Positions 48,501-61,539 of a DNA stretch of 64,000 nt are shown piece by piece. How positions within the stretch are numbered: the stretch's first letter is position 1; every line of letters starts with the position of its first letter. Made by a program: the position numbers and the translations under genes. The stretch lies in NCBI GenBank assembly GCA_037954235.1, contig JBBMOA010000018.1:3913501-3977500 (forward strand), read 5' to 3'. This stretch comes from Aulostomus chinensis. Lineage: Eukaryota; Chordata; Actinopteri; Syngnathiformes; Aulostomidae. A model generated the notes under the pieces. The model saw only the letters and a program-made list of their open reading frames with translations, made no database searches and was not told the DNA's origin.

Positions 48501-51500
48501 GCTCCAGCCCCCCCGCGACCCTTAATGTAGGAATAAGCGGACGACAATGGATGGATGGATGGATAATACAATTTCCTGGAGTTTCCCTGTCCTCAAGTCT
48601 ATCAGCAACTTTGAATACTTCACCTTTTTAACCTGCTTTTAGTTGGATGCAATTTATTTCTGTGTTGGATTATATATTTTTACCTGCTTTCATTCCATGC
48701 CTAATTATTTTTACCTTACCCTTCCTTTCCTGATAATGCCTTCTCTATCAAATTTATTTTCTTATCCTCGCTTTAAATATTTTGCTTCTTTTTTTTTTTC
48801 CTGCCTCTAGTGTTTCCTCATTGTAGCTAGAGTTTCCAGGGAGATTACTTTGTGCCTGATCAACCTCAGGAACTAAAACTTTCTAAAGATCCAGGAATTA
48901 TGGGGGGTGTGTGGCGGTGGGTCTTTTTGTGCTGATCATTTTTGATTGATTCAGTTCGGATACATCGGAATACCAGGAGCAGAACTAGAAGAAAGCTTTT
49001 GACTGATGGACCGACACAATGACCTTAAGAGCTGCTGATGCTGAAGATGACATCAGGCACACTGACCTACAGCTTTTAGTTGCAGGACAAGTCAATCATG
49101 ACTCTAGACTCTCACGAACTTTCGGCAGAAAAAGTTGCTTGAGTCCCCTCACCTGACAGTGATGATCTGCCCGCCATCCAGGGTGATGTCATTCATCTGG
49201 GCGATAAAAATGGCTGCCACTGCCTCGTAAAGGGCTGTGCCATCCATATTAATGGTGGCGCCGATGGGCAGCACAAAACGGGTTACACGCTTGTCGATCT
49301 TCAGGTTCTCCTCTAGACAGCGGAAGGTGACTGGCAACGTCCCTGCACTGAGAGGAGAAGATGGCTCAGTTAAAAGATGAAGATATCACTTAAAGGTTAT
49401 AAAATGGACAGACGGGGGGTGAGACATGGAGGTGCAGAGGTGGATGGGGAGGGCAAAATGGGGGAAGAACCCCCCCCCCCCCCCCCCCCAAAAGGTTGAA
49501 ATGTGAGTCGGCCGAGAGGCTCTTCCTAACAGCTGGTGTCGGCCACTGTTGCAATCCACCGACATGTGAATTAAAGGAATTTGATTCCCGGCCCCGCTAA
49601 GCTCGGGTCATAATATAATTAGAGAAAACGTTGATAGGATTACCCATATTCACCAACGCCAGAGTAATGTGCCAAAATAACAGTTGGTTTCCCTAAGCAG
49701 AGCCAGGCAGGATACAACGGGGCCAGTTTGAATGGTGACGTCTAATCCGGAGGCTTAGACATTTACAACACAGGCTCTGTCTGATAAGGACTATGATAGC
49801 CTCTGCTTACACACACTTGGCCCTACTGGCCTGATTCGTTAATTCACTTCCCTGAATACAGAGTTCTGCCTTTGGCCTGATTTAACCCAAATAGTTGCAG
49901 GCTGCGTTCATCAATTGTAGCAACTACAGCAGCTGCTGAGGAAATGATGTTTAAGAAAGACGTGTTAACGCGTGGCCATCATTTCCCTGTATGACGTCTG
50001 ACCTGCTAGCGGTGCCCAAAGCTGTGATCCACGCCTGGAAGATTCCGGAGTAGAAAGTAAAAGGGCTTTTCCTGGTGATGCCGAAGAATATGGCAGGTAG
50101 GATGAAGCCGCCGTGGATCACCAGCCCGACAATGACAGTGACCATGTACATGCCCAGCTGCCTGGCCACCACCTCCAAGTCTCCGATGGCTGCGATCTTC
50201 CCTGCAATCAGAGAGGCAATGCCGACAGGAGAGTACCTGGGAAGACATTAGGCGTTAGACGTTAGGCCTGAGATGGGAGGGAGCGCTTTTGTTTTCAGCC
50301 TTTCATATTCACTACTGCACGTCACAGAACATCCTTCTCCTCCAGGTCCTTACCTGCCGGTTTATGAGGCTCACCCTGCAGTACCACCATCCCTGCACTG
50401 AATCTTTCACGAGGTTTATCGTGCTGACTTTATATTGAATGTATGTGAGAAAGGTGTGGATTTATTCCATGGGTTTTACTGAGGGGCGTTCCTAATGTTC
50501 TATCAACCCAATATCAGATAAATGGGATGCACAGAATAGTCAGGAACAACAACTGAACCTTACAATCCTCATGAAAAAAGGATTTATTGCGGGGTTCGCG
50601 TGTAAGACTGCATTAGTTGTTGTTGTTTTTTTATCTAGGTTTACTTGCCACTTTACAATGACCACTGAGCTACGTTTACAATGAGAACTGCGACGTGATG
50701 CCTTCATAGCGTTACATAAATGCACTTAAGTTGCCTTTGATTAGATTTAGTGTATTTCAACACACATATGTCATGAGACTTTTTCTTAATCTAAAAAAAT
50801 ATATCAGTGCTTAAAAACTGAAGAATTCCTCATTTCTGGTGAAACTTAACCTGACAAGGGCGCCGTGCGTGTACTGCCTCTGCTTCACCTGTTGAGGAAT
50901 TCTCATAACTCATTTAACTGAGTACGGACAGCCACACCACCTCCACTCACATATCGACCGCCAGGTGTAAAATATCAGGTCACATCTCAATAGCTGTATT
51001 TCCATCGACAGAGTTTAATGTGAATTTGTATCACTGGAGTTGGAAGAATTTTAGAAAAGTCACAGTATTTAATGCTTCATTTGGGTGTACATTTTATTTT
51101 GAAAAAAATAATTAATGTGCTGATTATTTACTTTTCCATTAAAATGTAATAAGTGCAATGCAACTGTCTTCTTAATGTCTTATGTTTAACATATTTCTAC
51201 GCCCCTGCACTACGCACTCTGAATTAGCTTGTGTCAGAATGGTGTTACATAAATAAACTTGCATGTCTGGCCTTTACAGCAGATGGAAACTCTTCCAAAC
51301 AGTAGCGAACTTTTAACTCACATCATAAAATCGGAAAATCTGATATACAGGGGGAACAGAGACACATCTCCATGAACTGACTGCCCTGAATATTCACACA
51401 ACAGTCAAAGATGAAAACATGCATCGCATTTTCTTTTGTCAATTTTCTTTAAAAAAAAAAAAAGTTAAAATTTGCCGTTGGATGGAATCCTGATGAAAGT

Positions 51501-52459
51501 CTCTGACCACACCCAATCACTCTTTACCGTGACATGACACATTCTTGGATCTCCGGTTTCCAGCGCTGGAGTGCAGTTGTTCACTTTCATGAATACACAC
51601 CACTGTGAGACACATGACTTTGAGCGGAGTTCCGTTGTACACGCTTCCTGGTCCAAGTCAAAGCAGGTCCCATCCCGGCGGTGGCAGCCAGCTCTCCCGG
51701 GTCAGCTGCACGCTGAACCCTGAGGCTTGCATTTAGTGACAGTTGTTTGGTGGAGAATGTCGGGTATATGATTTGATGGATGTGTTCCTTGCATTATACT
51801 TGATTTTGTATACACTGGACTCTGTGTTTGGCCAGCTCTACAGGCTCATGAGTAATCTGTTTATACAGCATGAGTGATGCGAACAATTCCTTTGGTGTCC
51901 AGCTGCATATGTAGATGGCCTAGGAGAGCTAGAAGACAAACATCCTGCTGTTTTTTTCTTAACCGCCTACCCTTCTCTTCTCTGCTCTGAATGCCTCTTC
52001 ACTCTCTTTCTCTACATAATTAGCTGGGGTCCTGCGAAGCCTCAAGGCGCTCGCTACGCTCTTTCCACATCCCTCTTGCATCTGCTTTCTGCCCGGCTGC
52101 CAAGTGGCTCCTCTGCCGTCGCTGGATCCATTACATTTTGGAAATCATCCATCCTGACTCCCTTGGGAGACCCAACATTGTTCAGGGCTCCTGCTACTCC
52201 CCAGCATACCACAGAGTCCAGCATGTCCGAGGGAAACCCTCATTACATCTGTCCGTGTCCTTCACAAACACACTTTCACCCTCTCCCTCCCTGTCCATTC
52301 CTGTTGTTTGCTCCCACAACATGTCTCATGTGCACTATCATCTCCTTATCTATCACTATTAGTGACTTCAGTGTGTGGTATCGCCAGAGTCTCCAAGCCA
52401 CTGGCTCGCATTAGTGAAAACAAGACACACATGCACATGCTTACAAGCTCACAGACAGT

Positions 52460-52500
<41 letters not shown>

Positions 52501-55500
52501 ACCAACATGACACTGACCACATGATCATGGAAACCATCGTCATGATAATCTCGTTAAGGATGTTGAAGAAGTCGCACATGACTTTCCCCCGCTCGCCCAT
52601 CCTGCCCATGCAGATTCCGAAGGTGATGAAGAAGCCAATCAAACCTTGAAGAAGACACAGATGAAACGTCCTTCGGTACTGCAACCTGAACTAAATACGT
52701 CTCAAAGCAGAAGAAAAGAACTAAGCTCACCGAGAACATTCATGCCCCATTTGTATTCCAGCTTCTTCTTGTTCACCAAGATGGGCTCAGTTTGGTTCGG
52801 CATTGAAACCGGCAGCTTTTTCAGCACCGTTTGAACCTGAAGGGGCGAGAGAATGACGTTCAGTTTAAGCGGGCTGTAGCGTTTCATCCGGCCAACATGA
52901 CGTTCACACACAAGCCTGATTTTAAACACTGTGTTACAGCAAACTAATGCTTGGCTGCCATAACAATCATTCAAAAAGAGACAAGTCATGCACACAGTAA
53001 AAGCTTGCAGAACTGACATTTTTATGTTAAACGAACATTTAACTTGAGGTCAAAACAGGAAAGTGTGTAGTTTGGTCGGCCTCCTACACACCGGCTACCT
53101 AACTGGCTTGTGCGAGCGTGTGATTTGCAATGATGCGCTTGCCTAACTTTTACATGTATTCTCAGCTCAACGCAACGCGGGGAAATGTGAGATGCTCTGT
53201 TTTCTCCAGTGATGTCCTCACCAGATCCTTCTTTGACAAACTGCTCAGCCTGGCTTTGTTTTTGCAAAGATTTACAAACTTTCTCCCTTTCCAGCATATT
53301 TTTATCTTTTGTCTGTTTCCCGTCCAGTCGGCAGTCAACAAAAGAGATAAATGGTCTTACAACGGATCGAAACTGGCGACGCTTCGAAGGAAATTGTGAT
53401 GTTTACAAATTGTGCATGAATCACAGGCACCACTCAGCTGCAGAGGGAGGAAGACAAGCGGCAAAAAAGGAGAAATCTTCTCGTAAACTCCACGGACTGC
53501 AGCGTTTTGTTTATCTGCGTTTATCTCGCGCTCCATCAGACAAAATTCCCTCTTTTGCTGCATGATAGCAAGAAGTGTTGGCAATGTACTTTTGGCCGTG
53601 TAAGAGACGATGGAGACAATACGGGGTAGTAAATAGTTTTATTTCCATATCATTTACTCATTTACAAACTAAATGATTTTCTCTCATTTTTTAAGTTTCA
53701 ACTGAATTAAATTTATAGTCAGAGGACACGGTGGGTGGACAGTCATGAAACATTTTTTTGAGTATTTGCCCTTCATTTGAGTGCATATTTCTTTCACTCG
53801 ACAACATTTCTCGGACAAATATTTTACCTTTGGCGCTTCAACATTTCTCTGAACGTTCTTGTCATTATCATCAAAGCATCAGGCTTCGATTTCAGCCGTT
53901 CATTGTGGGGTTGTTGTTTTTTTTCTTCTTTAAATGCACAAGCTATGTTCCTCACAGGAGAAAATACAACCACAGCACTCACTCTCAGCAGTGAGTTGCT
54001 TTGTCAAGTAAATCAAGCCTTGAGTGTATTTTACTGAACTCGGTGCTGATAGGGTATTATCCTTTTTGACAATTTGACTGCAAATGCATCAACACATATA
54101 AAAAAAAGAAGAAAAAAAAAAAGGGCTGTTGAATACTTTAGTATTTTAATTCAAACAAATATTTGACTGAGCAACTTTCACTTCTGTACTTTTGACTCAA
54201 CTATTTTGTCAACCACTGGAGGAAATCCACTGTTAAATAAAAGTCAGGGAGAAATTGTGTTAAATATTTGCAGTCTAAACCTTAACGGCAATAATCTGAA
54301 TTATGACTACCGCCAATGAAACAGCCACTCAACCACAGAATAAAGACCTCTCACATAGAACTGACAAAAGTAAAAGAAAAAGGTGTTGAGAAGGCGAAGG
54401 ACGATTCTTTCCTGCAAAAGCAATTATGGCATTTAGGATCTTTGATGAATCCCGGCAGACAGAGAAGCGAAAGATGGTTAGAAAAAAAACAAAAAACAAA
54501 ACGAGAATACCACCAGCCGAGGCAGAGAACAGAGGGCAGGAGTGTTTAAGCTTGTGCTCAGCAGTTCCCCAGCAGATGCCTGAACTGTGGTAAATAAGGA
54601 TGCAGCATTACAGATGTAAAGGGATTAGCAGGAGCAGAAGGGCCGACCCTCACCCAGCGCCACACACTCAACTACTTCTAATCATTCAAGCACACACGCA
54701 TAAGTGAAAGAAAAAGGAGGGAAAAAAGCAGGATTTGGACAGAAGAAAGAAACCATGCGTCACGATTGAGTCTTATCCTTTCAGAATGTTCCGCTAGGAT
54801 AAAGAGTAGTTCTGCGAATATTACTGTAAACGAAAATAACAATCTTACTTTACAGCTGTTACTCAAAGATATCTGCCTTTTAGGACGATTATCATTCCTT
54901 GTTTTAATATCCCTCACATTTAAGAGGAGTGGCAACCAACTATTACCTCTGACAGATGATACATTTAATTAACCGTTAAAGGGTAATCCTGGTATTTGTA
55001 ACTCATCTTTCTGTCTCATAGAGAAAAGAATGTTTGGAATCGATCCGATGCTAAAGGAGACAGCTACAACCCTAAAAGGCTGCACAAAAATCCCACGCTG
55101 AAAATGTCTGAGCCCATCAATGACAAAACAACAGGCGACTTTCCACGACACGCAAACTGTTGCGTCCGACAACACTACGGACCGAAGAGATGAATGTGTG
55201 TCCATCTTTTCAGAGACGTCTTGCTCGAGGAGAAGTCTGAGAGGAGGTGAGCTGTCGTGTAAGAGAATGTCGACATCCAAGGTTGTAGGTAGTGAAAGAT
55301 TTTTAAAGCAACTGTGGTTTCTGTCTGCTGGTTTTCTGAAGTGCGGCGACAAAATGACACGCCACATTTGGAGAAGCTCTCAGGCTGCTACTTGAGCAAG
55401 ACTTATGAATGAAAACTCTTTGTCTGTACATTTGAGTTGTGCACCTGTGTTGACCACTCATAATACTACTATTATGACTACTACTAATAAAAAAATGAAA

Positions 55501-55683
55501 TGCAAAGAGTCGAGAGACCTGCAACAGCAAATGGAGAAGGGGTCAGGGGAAAAAACTATACACCGTAATTCACTGATGAATCGAAAAAAAAATTGTATCT
55601 TGATGAAAAAAACATGATGATTAAAAAATGTTGAACTAAATTTTTACCATTAGGACTGATAAGAGTAGTATTTCCATCGATGA

Positions 55684-55720
<37 letters not shown>

Positions 55721-57306
55721 ATGAGAGCACTCTGCTCTCCCTCTTTCCCACTGGCAGTTGCTGACCAATGATGGCTCGTTGGAGAAGCTGAAACACGATG
55801 CAAAATATTGCATCATACCCGTTATTTCATTACCTCAGAGCCGACAGTCAGGGCGAGACGCCTGACACCACAGCGTTTGTCTGAAAAAGAGCTACGCAGA
55901 CCGAGCGATTCAAGTTCAGCCTTCAGAGAGCGCCGCATAACATAATGCCACCCCTAGAACTGTGTGTGGTTTATTTTGAGACAAGTGGACCATCTAATTT
56001 TTCGATGAGGACGTTGAGGGCAATAGCAACTTACGTTCACACTGGTGACATGAACTCTTCGGAGGGGAATGTGCTCAGAAGCATGCACTTCTGTCATAAA
56101 ATTATCTGTTTATAGTGATACAAATATTCTGCTTTAAAACTAGCCAGAAAAATCAAGTACCAAAAAAGAAAAAAGCGTTACAGTACCACAAGTTATTTGT
56201 TACTTGCACCCCTGGTTTAGTGCTCATAGATAAAGAGTGTGAGAGCGTGATAATGAGGTGTAGATGCTCAGGTTACCTGTTGGAAGCAGGCCTGAACCAG
56301 GTTCTCAGGGAACAGGTTTCTGATCAGGTCCAGGAAGGCATCCAGACTGTTGACTTCCTGGTTCTTCTGGGGTCCGCTTGAGCCTGAACTTGAACTTCCT
56401 CCCCTCAATTTTGGGTTCCCTGGATGGATGCTCAACACAAGGATGACCCCGAGGATGGCGGCGATCACAGTGGTGGACATGTAGTACACCATGGCTCTGC
56501 TACCCATCCTGCCACTGGAGCGGGCGTCTAGACCAGCCAGCCCTGAAGGAGACAGACAGATGTTACTAGACCTCCACAGAGGGCCCCAACGTCTGCTGGT
56601 GCTGCAGGTGGAGAATCAATGGAAATGAGTCCATTTACACTACAAAATCTAGGACCACATTTCAACCAAACAGTCTTACCACCTCCCATCTGTGCACCAC
56701 GCGCTCTACGCTGGTCAGCACAAAAGCAAAAAGATACAAAATGTTTCAAAATAAGGGAATGAACGATCTGCCAGAGCACTGTTCGTGCCTGACCTTCACA
56801 AAAATACAGATCTTTATACTCCACTAAATACCATAACAATAACCTGGCAAACCTCCAACCTGGAGAGTGGCAACCTGCTTTTCTTGAACTAGTGGTACTG
56901 ATCCCAAACTAAAGTAGAATTAAGAAGAAGTCTTCATTGTGATCGCACAATGAAATCCTCCGTGGAGCAGCAGCACTCAAGGACCATCTCCAGATCTTTC
57001 TGAGGAGTGCTAACGTACCATGTCTACGATGAAGGACAGCGAGGCACCAGAGTGCTCTTAAAGTACAGATGAGGCCGTCGGGGATTCCGTCGGGTTTCGT
57101 GATTCTAACTGAGAACGATCCTCAGAGTATGAAAACTGAATCTGAATTTGATTTGTTGATGTAGCTGAATAAAAGCTGATGGAAGACATCTCTAAATGAC
57201 TGTCATAGCATTTAAAGTAGACAAAAAATCATTTGGAAGCCAGTAGTTTTCTTAGCTTCCAAACAATAAAATACCTGTACACTTGTGCTTGTGCTTGTGC
57301 TTGTGC

Positions 57307-57352
<46 letters not shown>

Positions 57353-58202
57353 TCCTACCTGTGATTAGGCTGGAGATGATGAGAGGCAGGATGAGCATCT
57401 TCAGCATCCTCATGAGGATTTCTCCGGGGAAGGAAACCATAGTGAGGGCTGCGCTGTCTGTCACCTTCATGTAACGCAGCAACATCCCAAACACCGTTCC
57501 CATGACAACACCTGAGGAGAGGACAGTTTTTCTTCTGTGTCCTTCTTAAAAACAGTGTCTGCTAGCACTACATGATGTGGTACATGTAGAATGTGTCTGC
57601 GTGACTTTCTAGGGGCTAAATCCTGTTTAGATTTCATTGGTGGACTTCTACTGGCCTTCTTATCTTCTCCCCCAAAACAGTTGCTTTTGATTTGACATGT
57701 AAGACTGATGAGAGCCGTCCACTGGGATGTAAACAGGCTTGAACAGGCGTTTAAAGCTGGTTGACAAATGAAAGACATTTTGAGACTTCTTTTTGCAGCT
57801 ATGCAGGAACTCCGCAATCTGTGAGCAAGACTGACTAAAAAAAAAACAAAAAAAGGAAACTTAAAACAGGAGTGGAGTCCGCCCATTCAGGGGTGCGTGT
57901 ATTTTTACGTGATTACCATTGTTTTAACAAGAATACTGACCTTTAATAGTCATTCCCTTACAAATGTGTGAATTTGGGATTGGATACATGTAAATCCGAG
58001 GCTGTTTTCCAAGTACAATCTAGCTGATGGAGACAGGAAGTTCATTCATACCCATGACAGTGAGTCCCAGCAACAGGTTGTGGGTGTTGCGGCTGCAGTG
58101 ACCAGCATCTTTGTACGCCAGCTCTGTGTTGTCATCTCGCCGGTTGTCTTCTTTCTCCTTCTCCTTGTTTGTGTTGGACTGGTTAGTTGGCTGATTTGTC
58201 AT
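42562..58202 (-). CDS. Excitatory amino-acid (glutamate) transporter, EAAT2-like SLC1 family, ten coding exons, 662 aa
   Basis: SLC1 EAATs are trimeric plasma-membrane transporters that import glutamate/aspartate with 3 Na+ and a proton against K+. Minus-strand coding exons are 58202-58052, 57511-57359, 56542-56277, 52836-52731, 52644-52518, 50236-50003, 49347-49153, 44641-44507, 44341-43903 and 42744-42562. All junctions are GT/AG and total 663 codons. Landmarks are SFPGEILMRMLKMLILPLI; TASSAGT in hairpin 1 (about 343-349); NMDGTALYEA (379-388); a hairpin 2 segment with TLASVGAASIPSAG; and DRMRTSINVVGDS, where R460 matches the EAAT substrate arginine and excludes neutral ASCT-type SLC1A5. 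An NQT sequon lies in the loop of exon 4. The N-terminus is MTNQPTNQSNTNKEKEK. The C-terminal tail, from about 475 to 662, is unusually long and Ser/Pro/Arg-rich. The core is closest to EAAT2; slc1a2 paralogue or the fish-retained EAAT6 (slc1a8) are both possible, so no symbol is given. ATG lies five bases inside its exon, so upstream 5' UTR exons must exist. Confidence 0.9.
42745..43902 (-). other. Last intron of the glutamate transporter gene
   Basis: About 1.16 kb. The stretch near 42900-42990 looks like generic teleost interspersed repeat sequence, but I cannot name a family. A small plus-strand frame at 43343-43570 has no supporting feature. Confidence 0.4.
44752..45138. mobile_element. 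Fold-back (MITE-like) element in a transporter intron
   Basis: Arm 44752-44799 and the reverse complement of 45091-45138 match over about 48 bases with a few differences; both contain GCTGTCCGCTAG, TAGCTTAGC and ATGGGAAGT. The spacer is about 290 bases without coding sequence. A non-autonomous DNA transposon or an inverted pair of short repeats would both explain it. Family and duplication were not determined. Confidence 0.6.
48447..48562 (+). mobile_element. Truncated LINE (or LINE-mobilised SINE) 3' tail with perfect 13-bp target duplication
   Basis: The insert contains GGCAACCTGTCCAGGGTG, GGGATAGGCTCCAG and a tail of ATGG repeats, the recognisable 3' end of a fish LINE group (probably L2-like) shared by associated SINEs. 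It is bounded on both sides by ATAATACAATTTC (48434-48446 and 48563-48575). It is a short, 5'-truncated retrotransposition into the transporter intron, antisense to the gene. Confidence 0.85.
52462..52498. repeat. CA/TG microsatellite near a transporter 5' splice site
   Basis: On the sense strand the donor after the exon ending at 52518 is GTCAGTGTC; a TG tract of about 18 units begins about 20 bases into the intron. Confidence 0.85.
55687..55718. repeat. GT microsatellite in transporter intron
   Basis: A GT tract of about 16 units in the 3.4-kb intron between exons 56542-56277 and 52836-52731. No exon or intact mobile element is recognisable in the rest of that intron. Confidence 0.8.
57285..57351. 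repeat. Compound GTGCTT/GT microsatellite abutting a transporter 5' splice site
   Basis: In gene sense the donor GTAGGACC after the exon ending at 57359 runs directly into about 21 AC units and then about four AAGCAC units. Confidence 0.9.
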
Positions 58203-60469
58203 CCTGCCTGTGGAGAGAGAAGAGGCACTGCTGGGGGAATGCATGCTGGAGGTGGGCCATATAGATTCGAAACTGTATGCCAAGACCTCACGGAATTTTT
58301 TTTTTTTTCTGTTAAAAGATATAAATGGAAAAATAACATTGCGACACATCATCTTTTAGGCCACAGGTCACCTTACCAAACAGTCTTCAGAATCACGCAA
58401 AAGATCCAGACCATCATCAAATATTAAAAAAAAAAAAGAAAAAAAAGAGCACCAGTCAAGGTGCTAATAAAACTGAGTAACATTAGCAAATCAAAATTCC
58501 ACATTCCAGTAAAAATGCGGGATTTATAAAATGACCTCAGGAAAAAAAAAACCACACATTTGGTATACTCTTCATCGATAATTTCTTCTGCAAAAGTGCA
58601 AATAATGTCCAAGTCGTAAAAACACAGCTCTTCTGGTTCCTATATATTTCCATAGGACGTTCGGCTCGGGAATTTTTTACCCTTTTACCCTCACTTTCCA
58701 TGAGGATGATGCGACTGCATGGGAAGTAATTAAAAATAAACTGGAAATTCCTGGGTAATTCATATTAACTGCATTTAACTGTGCAGGATGCATTCTCACA
58801 TCACATGCATAGGTTATGAGCGTCTCACACAACACTGCACGCCTCTTGAGGCCACGCCCTCTGCAACGCATTGAAAGAATCCATGAAGTCGGCATACAAA
58901 TGGGATAGACGGAGTCAAAAATGGCCTTTTGACAATATCTGCATGCATATCTGCGTGGGAGAAGACAAAATGTTGATCTCTGTTTTCCTATGGAAGGTTT
59001 TCAACTTTAAACATTCCAGAATTGTGCAACCCTGCTAACAATATATCATAGAAGATACTGCATGATACAGCACTGCCCGGATGCAGTGGGCTTTAACATA
59101 TCAATCCTGTGCCAGCCCGTCTCGTTGACTTTCTCTATCATTTGTTTTGTCTACTGAGGTTCACATCGTTGCAATTTGAGCTGGTTGACTCTCTTCCTAA
59201 AGGGGGATTAAGGACAACCAGGGGAACCTACCACTCACTCAAGAATGTTCTCTTGAGTGTTTGGTTTAGGTTCCTAGAGGAAGTAATGAAGCATGACTGG
59301 AGGCAACCCCAGCACAGCAGGGAACGACTGAGACATGAGGAAACAACTCCAGAGAAGTGATCCATCATCCTCGACACGGAGGGGTCTAACTGACTCGGAC
59401 TTGCTGTTTAGGAAGAGACAGAGTCGGCTAGCAGCCATACCTGGTATCTGTGAGGAAGTCTTGTATGGACCTGCACACAAACTGATCTGCTTTGACACTG
59501 AATAGAGAAAACAGTGTGACATTTTTGTGCAGGAGAGAAATGCCAGGATGAACACAAGATTAGCAACTGTTTTGGATACACATTGTGTGGCCTACTGGAT
59601 GCACTCAACTGCTACGGGATGCTTTGCATTTCTTCAGACTGCGCAACATCTGGAGGCAGCTCGGAGTAGAGCTACTGCTCCTGCTTTCTGCAGTTCATCA
59701 TTTTCACCTCTTGAGGCATCATGAGACAGAACCTGCCAACGCTAGCGGGTTTTAAAGTCCAGACTGAGGACCAAGGCTTCTCTGTGAGAGCTCCCTACCT
59801 TTTTTGGGGGGGGGGGGGGGAAATCCCAGTTAAAAACACAATTTTATAAATGTGCTTTTACTGAGTTTGAGCTCTAAATGTTCCACAATCTTTTAAGAAA
59901 AATCTGTACTATTTTATGCAACAGCATTTCCAATTCTTGGCACAAATGTAAAATCAATTTTTGTTTTTAACATTTTCTTTTTTTGTGTTTGTGTGTGGTC
60001 TTGTGACAAAACACATTGCAATGTTTTGAAAAGTGCTACATAAATCGTTATTATCATTTAAATCACAATGTGTATTTTCAAGGAGGACACCCATACCAAA
60101 ATTCAATGCATTCCATCCAAAAGGTGAGCTATTTTAGACCAGTCGGAGGAAGCAATGACTTACTCGGATACAGTACATGGACTAGCTACTCCACATTCAT
60201 GCCAATCCGTCCAATACTTCTTAAAATACTTCAGTCCGGACCAAAGTGATGGACCAACCACTAAAATCCGTACAGTAAAAGTGACACAAGTGGAGTTTTT
60301 TTTTTTTCTCAACTTCAATTAAAAAAAAAATCAAAAAATCAAAAAAATCACAAATAAATGTGGAAAAGGCTCATCATCCAGCAATAATGGTGGTGTCAAA
60401 GTTTTGATTCGAATAAAAACAAAAACAAAAATGAGCGTTGAATTCCAACCACTGAAATCATAAGAGGGA

Positions 60470-60660
60470 CTACGACGCCGGGCATTTTTTCCTCTACACC
60501 TACACCTGCTTGCGAGCACGCTCGGAAGGATTCAGAGACACCGTCAGAGTGGGAAAAGACGCAGATATTGAGCCGAACCGCGATGATGACTCCGTTGCGC
60601 TCCTGCGCTCGTCTGACGGTGCATCTCTAACCTTCACAGTGGGGGGGCTGCTGCTCCTCT
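60470..60660 (-). promoter_or_regulatory. CpG cluster, candidate 5' exon or promoter of the glutamate transporter gene
   Basis: A local cluster of CpG dinucleotides (for example GCGAGCACGCTCGG and CCGAACCGCGATG) lies about 2.3 kb upstream of the exon bearing the ATG, in otherwise AT-rich sequence. A minus-strand donor-like CAG/GTGTAG occurs at 60506/60505. Since the ATG exon begins with an acceptor, an upstream non-coding exon is required and this is the best visible candidate. Not proven. Confidence 0.35.
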
Positions 60661-61508
60661 AGCTTCTGTCTTCAGCAGCAGAGCTTCTCTCCTCTCAGCA
60701 GATGTGATGACTTTAACACATTCGGGGTCGTCTTCTAATTTTTTGTCTTTAGATGAATTGAATCTTAATAAGACAGAAGAATTGGAATATACACATAGTA
60801 ACGGAGACCAGAGAGGAGAGATAGCAAAAGATTAAAAAAAAAAAAAAAAAAAAAAAACAACAGAAAGACGAAGCAAGTGCACATGAAATGAGTCAATAGC
60901 ATGAATGAACTTGTGAATTGTGATCTAATACTTGAACACCAATGATTCTTTGTCTTGTCAATCAAGAGTTGATAGTACAGCAACGGCACAGTTCTCAGTG
61001 CTGACAAAATAAAACATACTGAAATCAAACCCTAAGGGACTCGTAGAATCACGACGCCCCCAATCAGAACACATTACTTGGGCTCATTTGTGACTCTCCA
61101 CCTAAACCCATTCCAGTGCTGTGCCAACTTTAGATGATCATCCACGCCATTCTAACTCCCATAAGTCAACACAGGACTGTTTTGGAAGCAATCACATTTA
61201 CCTCAAATTCCGACTCATCACCTTCAACAGGAAGAAAAGGTCAAAGCGTAGGAATGTGTCCACTGTCTCCTCACACTACACATTCTCCAGAGAGCCCAGC
61301 ACCACCACCACTATCCCCGCACACTGATAGTATTTATGAACACATCTGGAGAGCAGCCCAGCCACGTCAAATCTATGTCACAACTGTGACCGTCACATTT
61401 ACAAACAGTCTGGTTCCCTGACACAAATGCAATCAGACATGATTATAATCCATCAGCTGAACGGGTGGATTCTTCAACGGCAGCAGGACAAAATCACACA
61501 GCAAGCGC

Positions 61509-61539
<31 letters not shown>

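Noticed and set aside
49472..49490. Long C run (and G runs near 27058, 31722, 46580 and 59806)
   Set aside because: Homopolymers; possible G-quadruplex or assembly-error sites, but no evidence of function.
42562..58202. Assignment of the transporter as SLC1A5 (ASCT2) from synteny
   Set aside because: Residues NMDGT and Arg460 are EAAT-type; ASCT2 differs at both sites.
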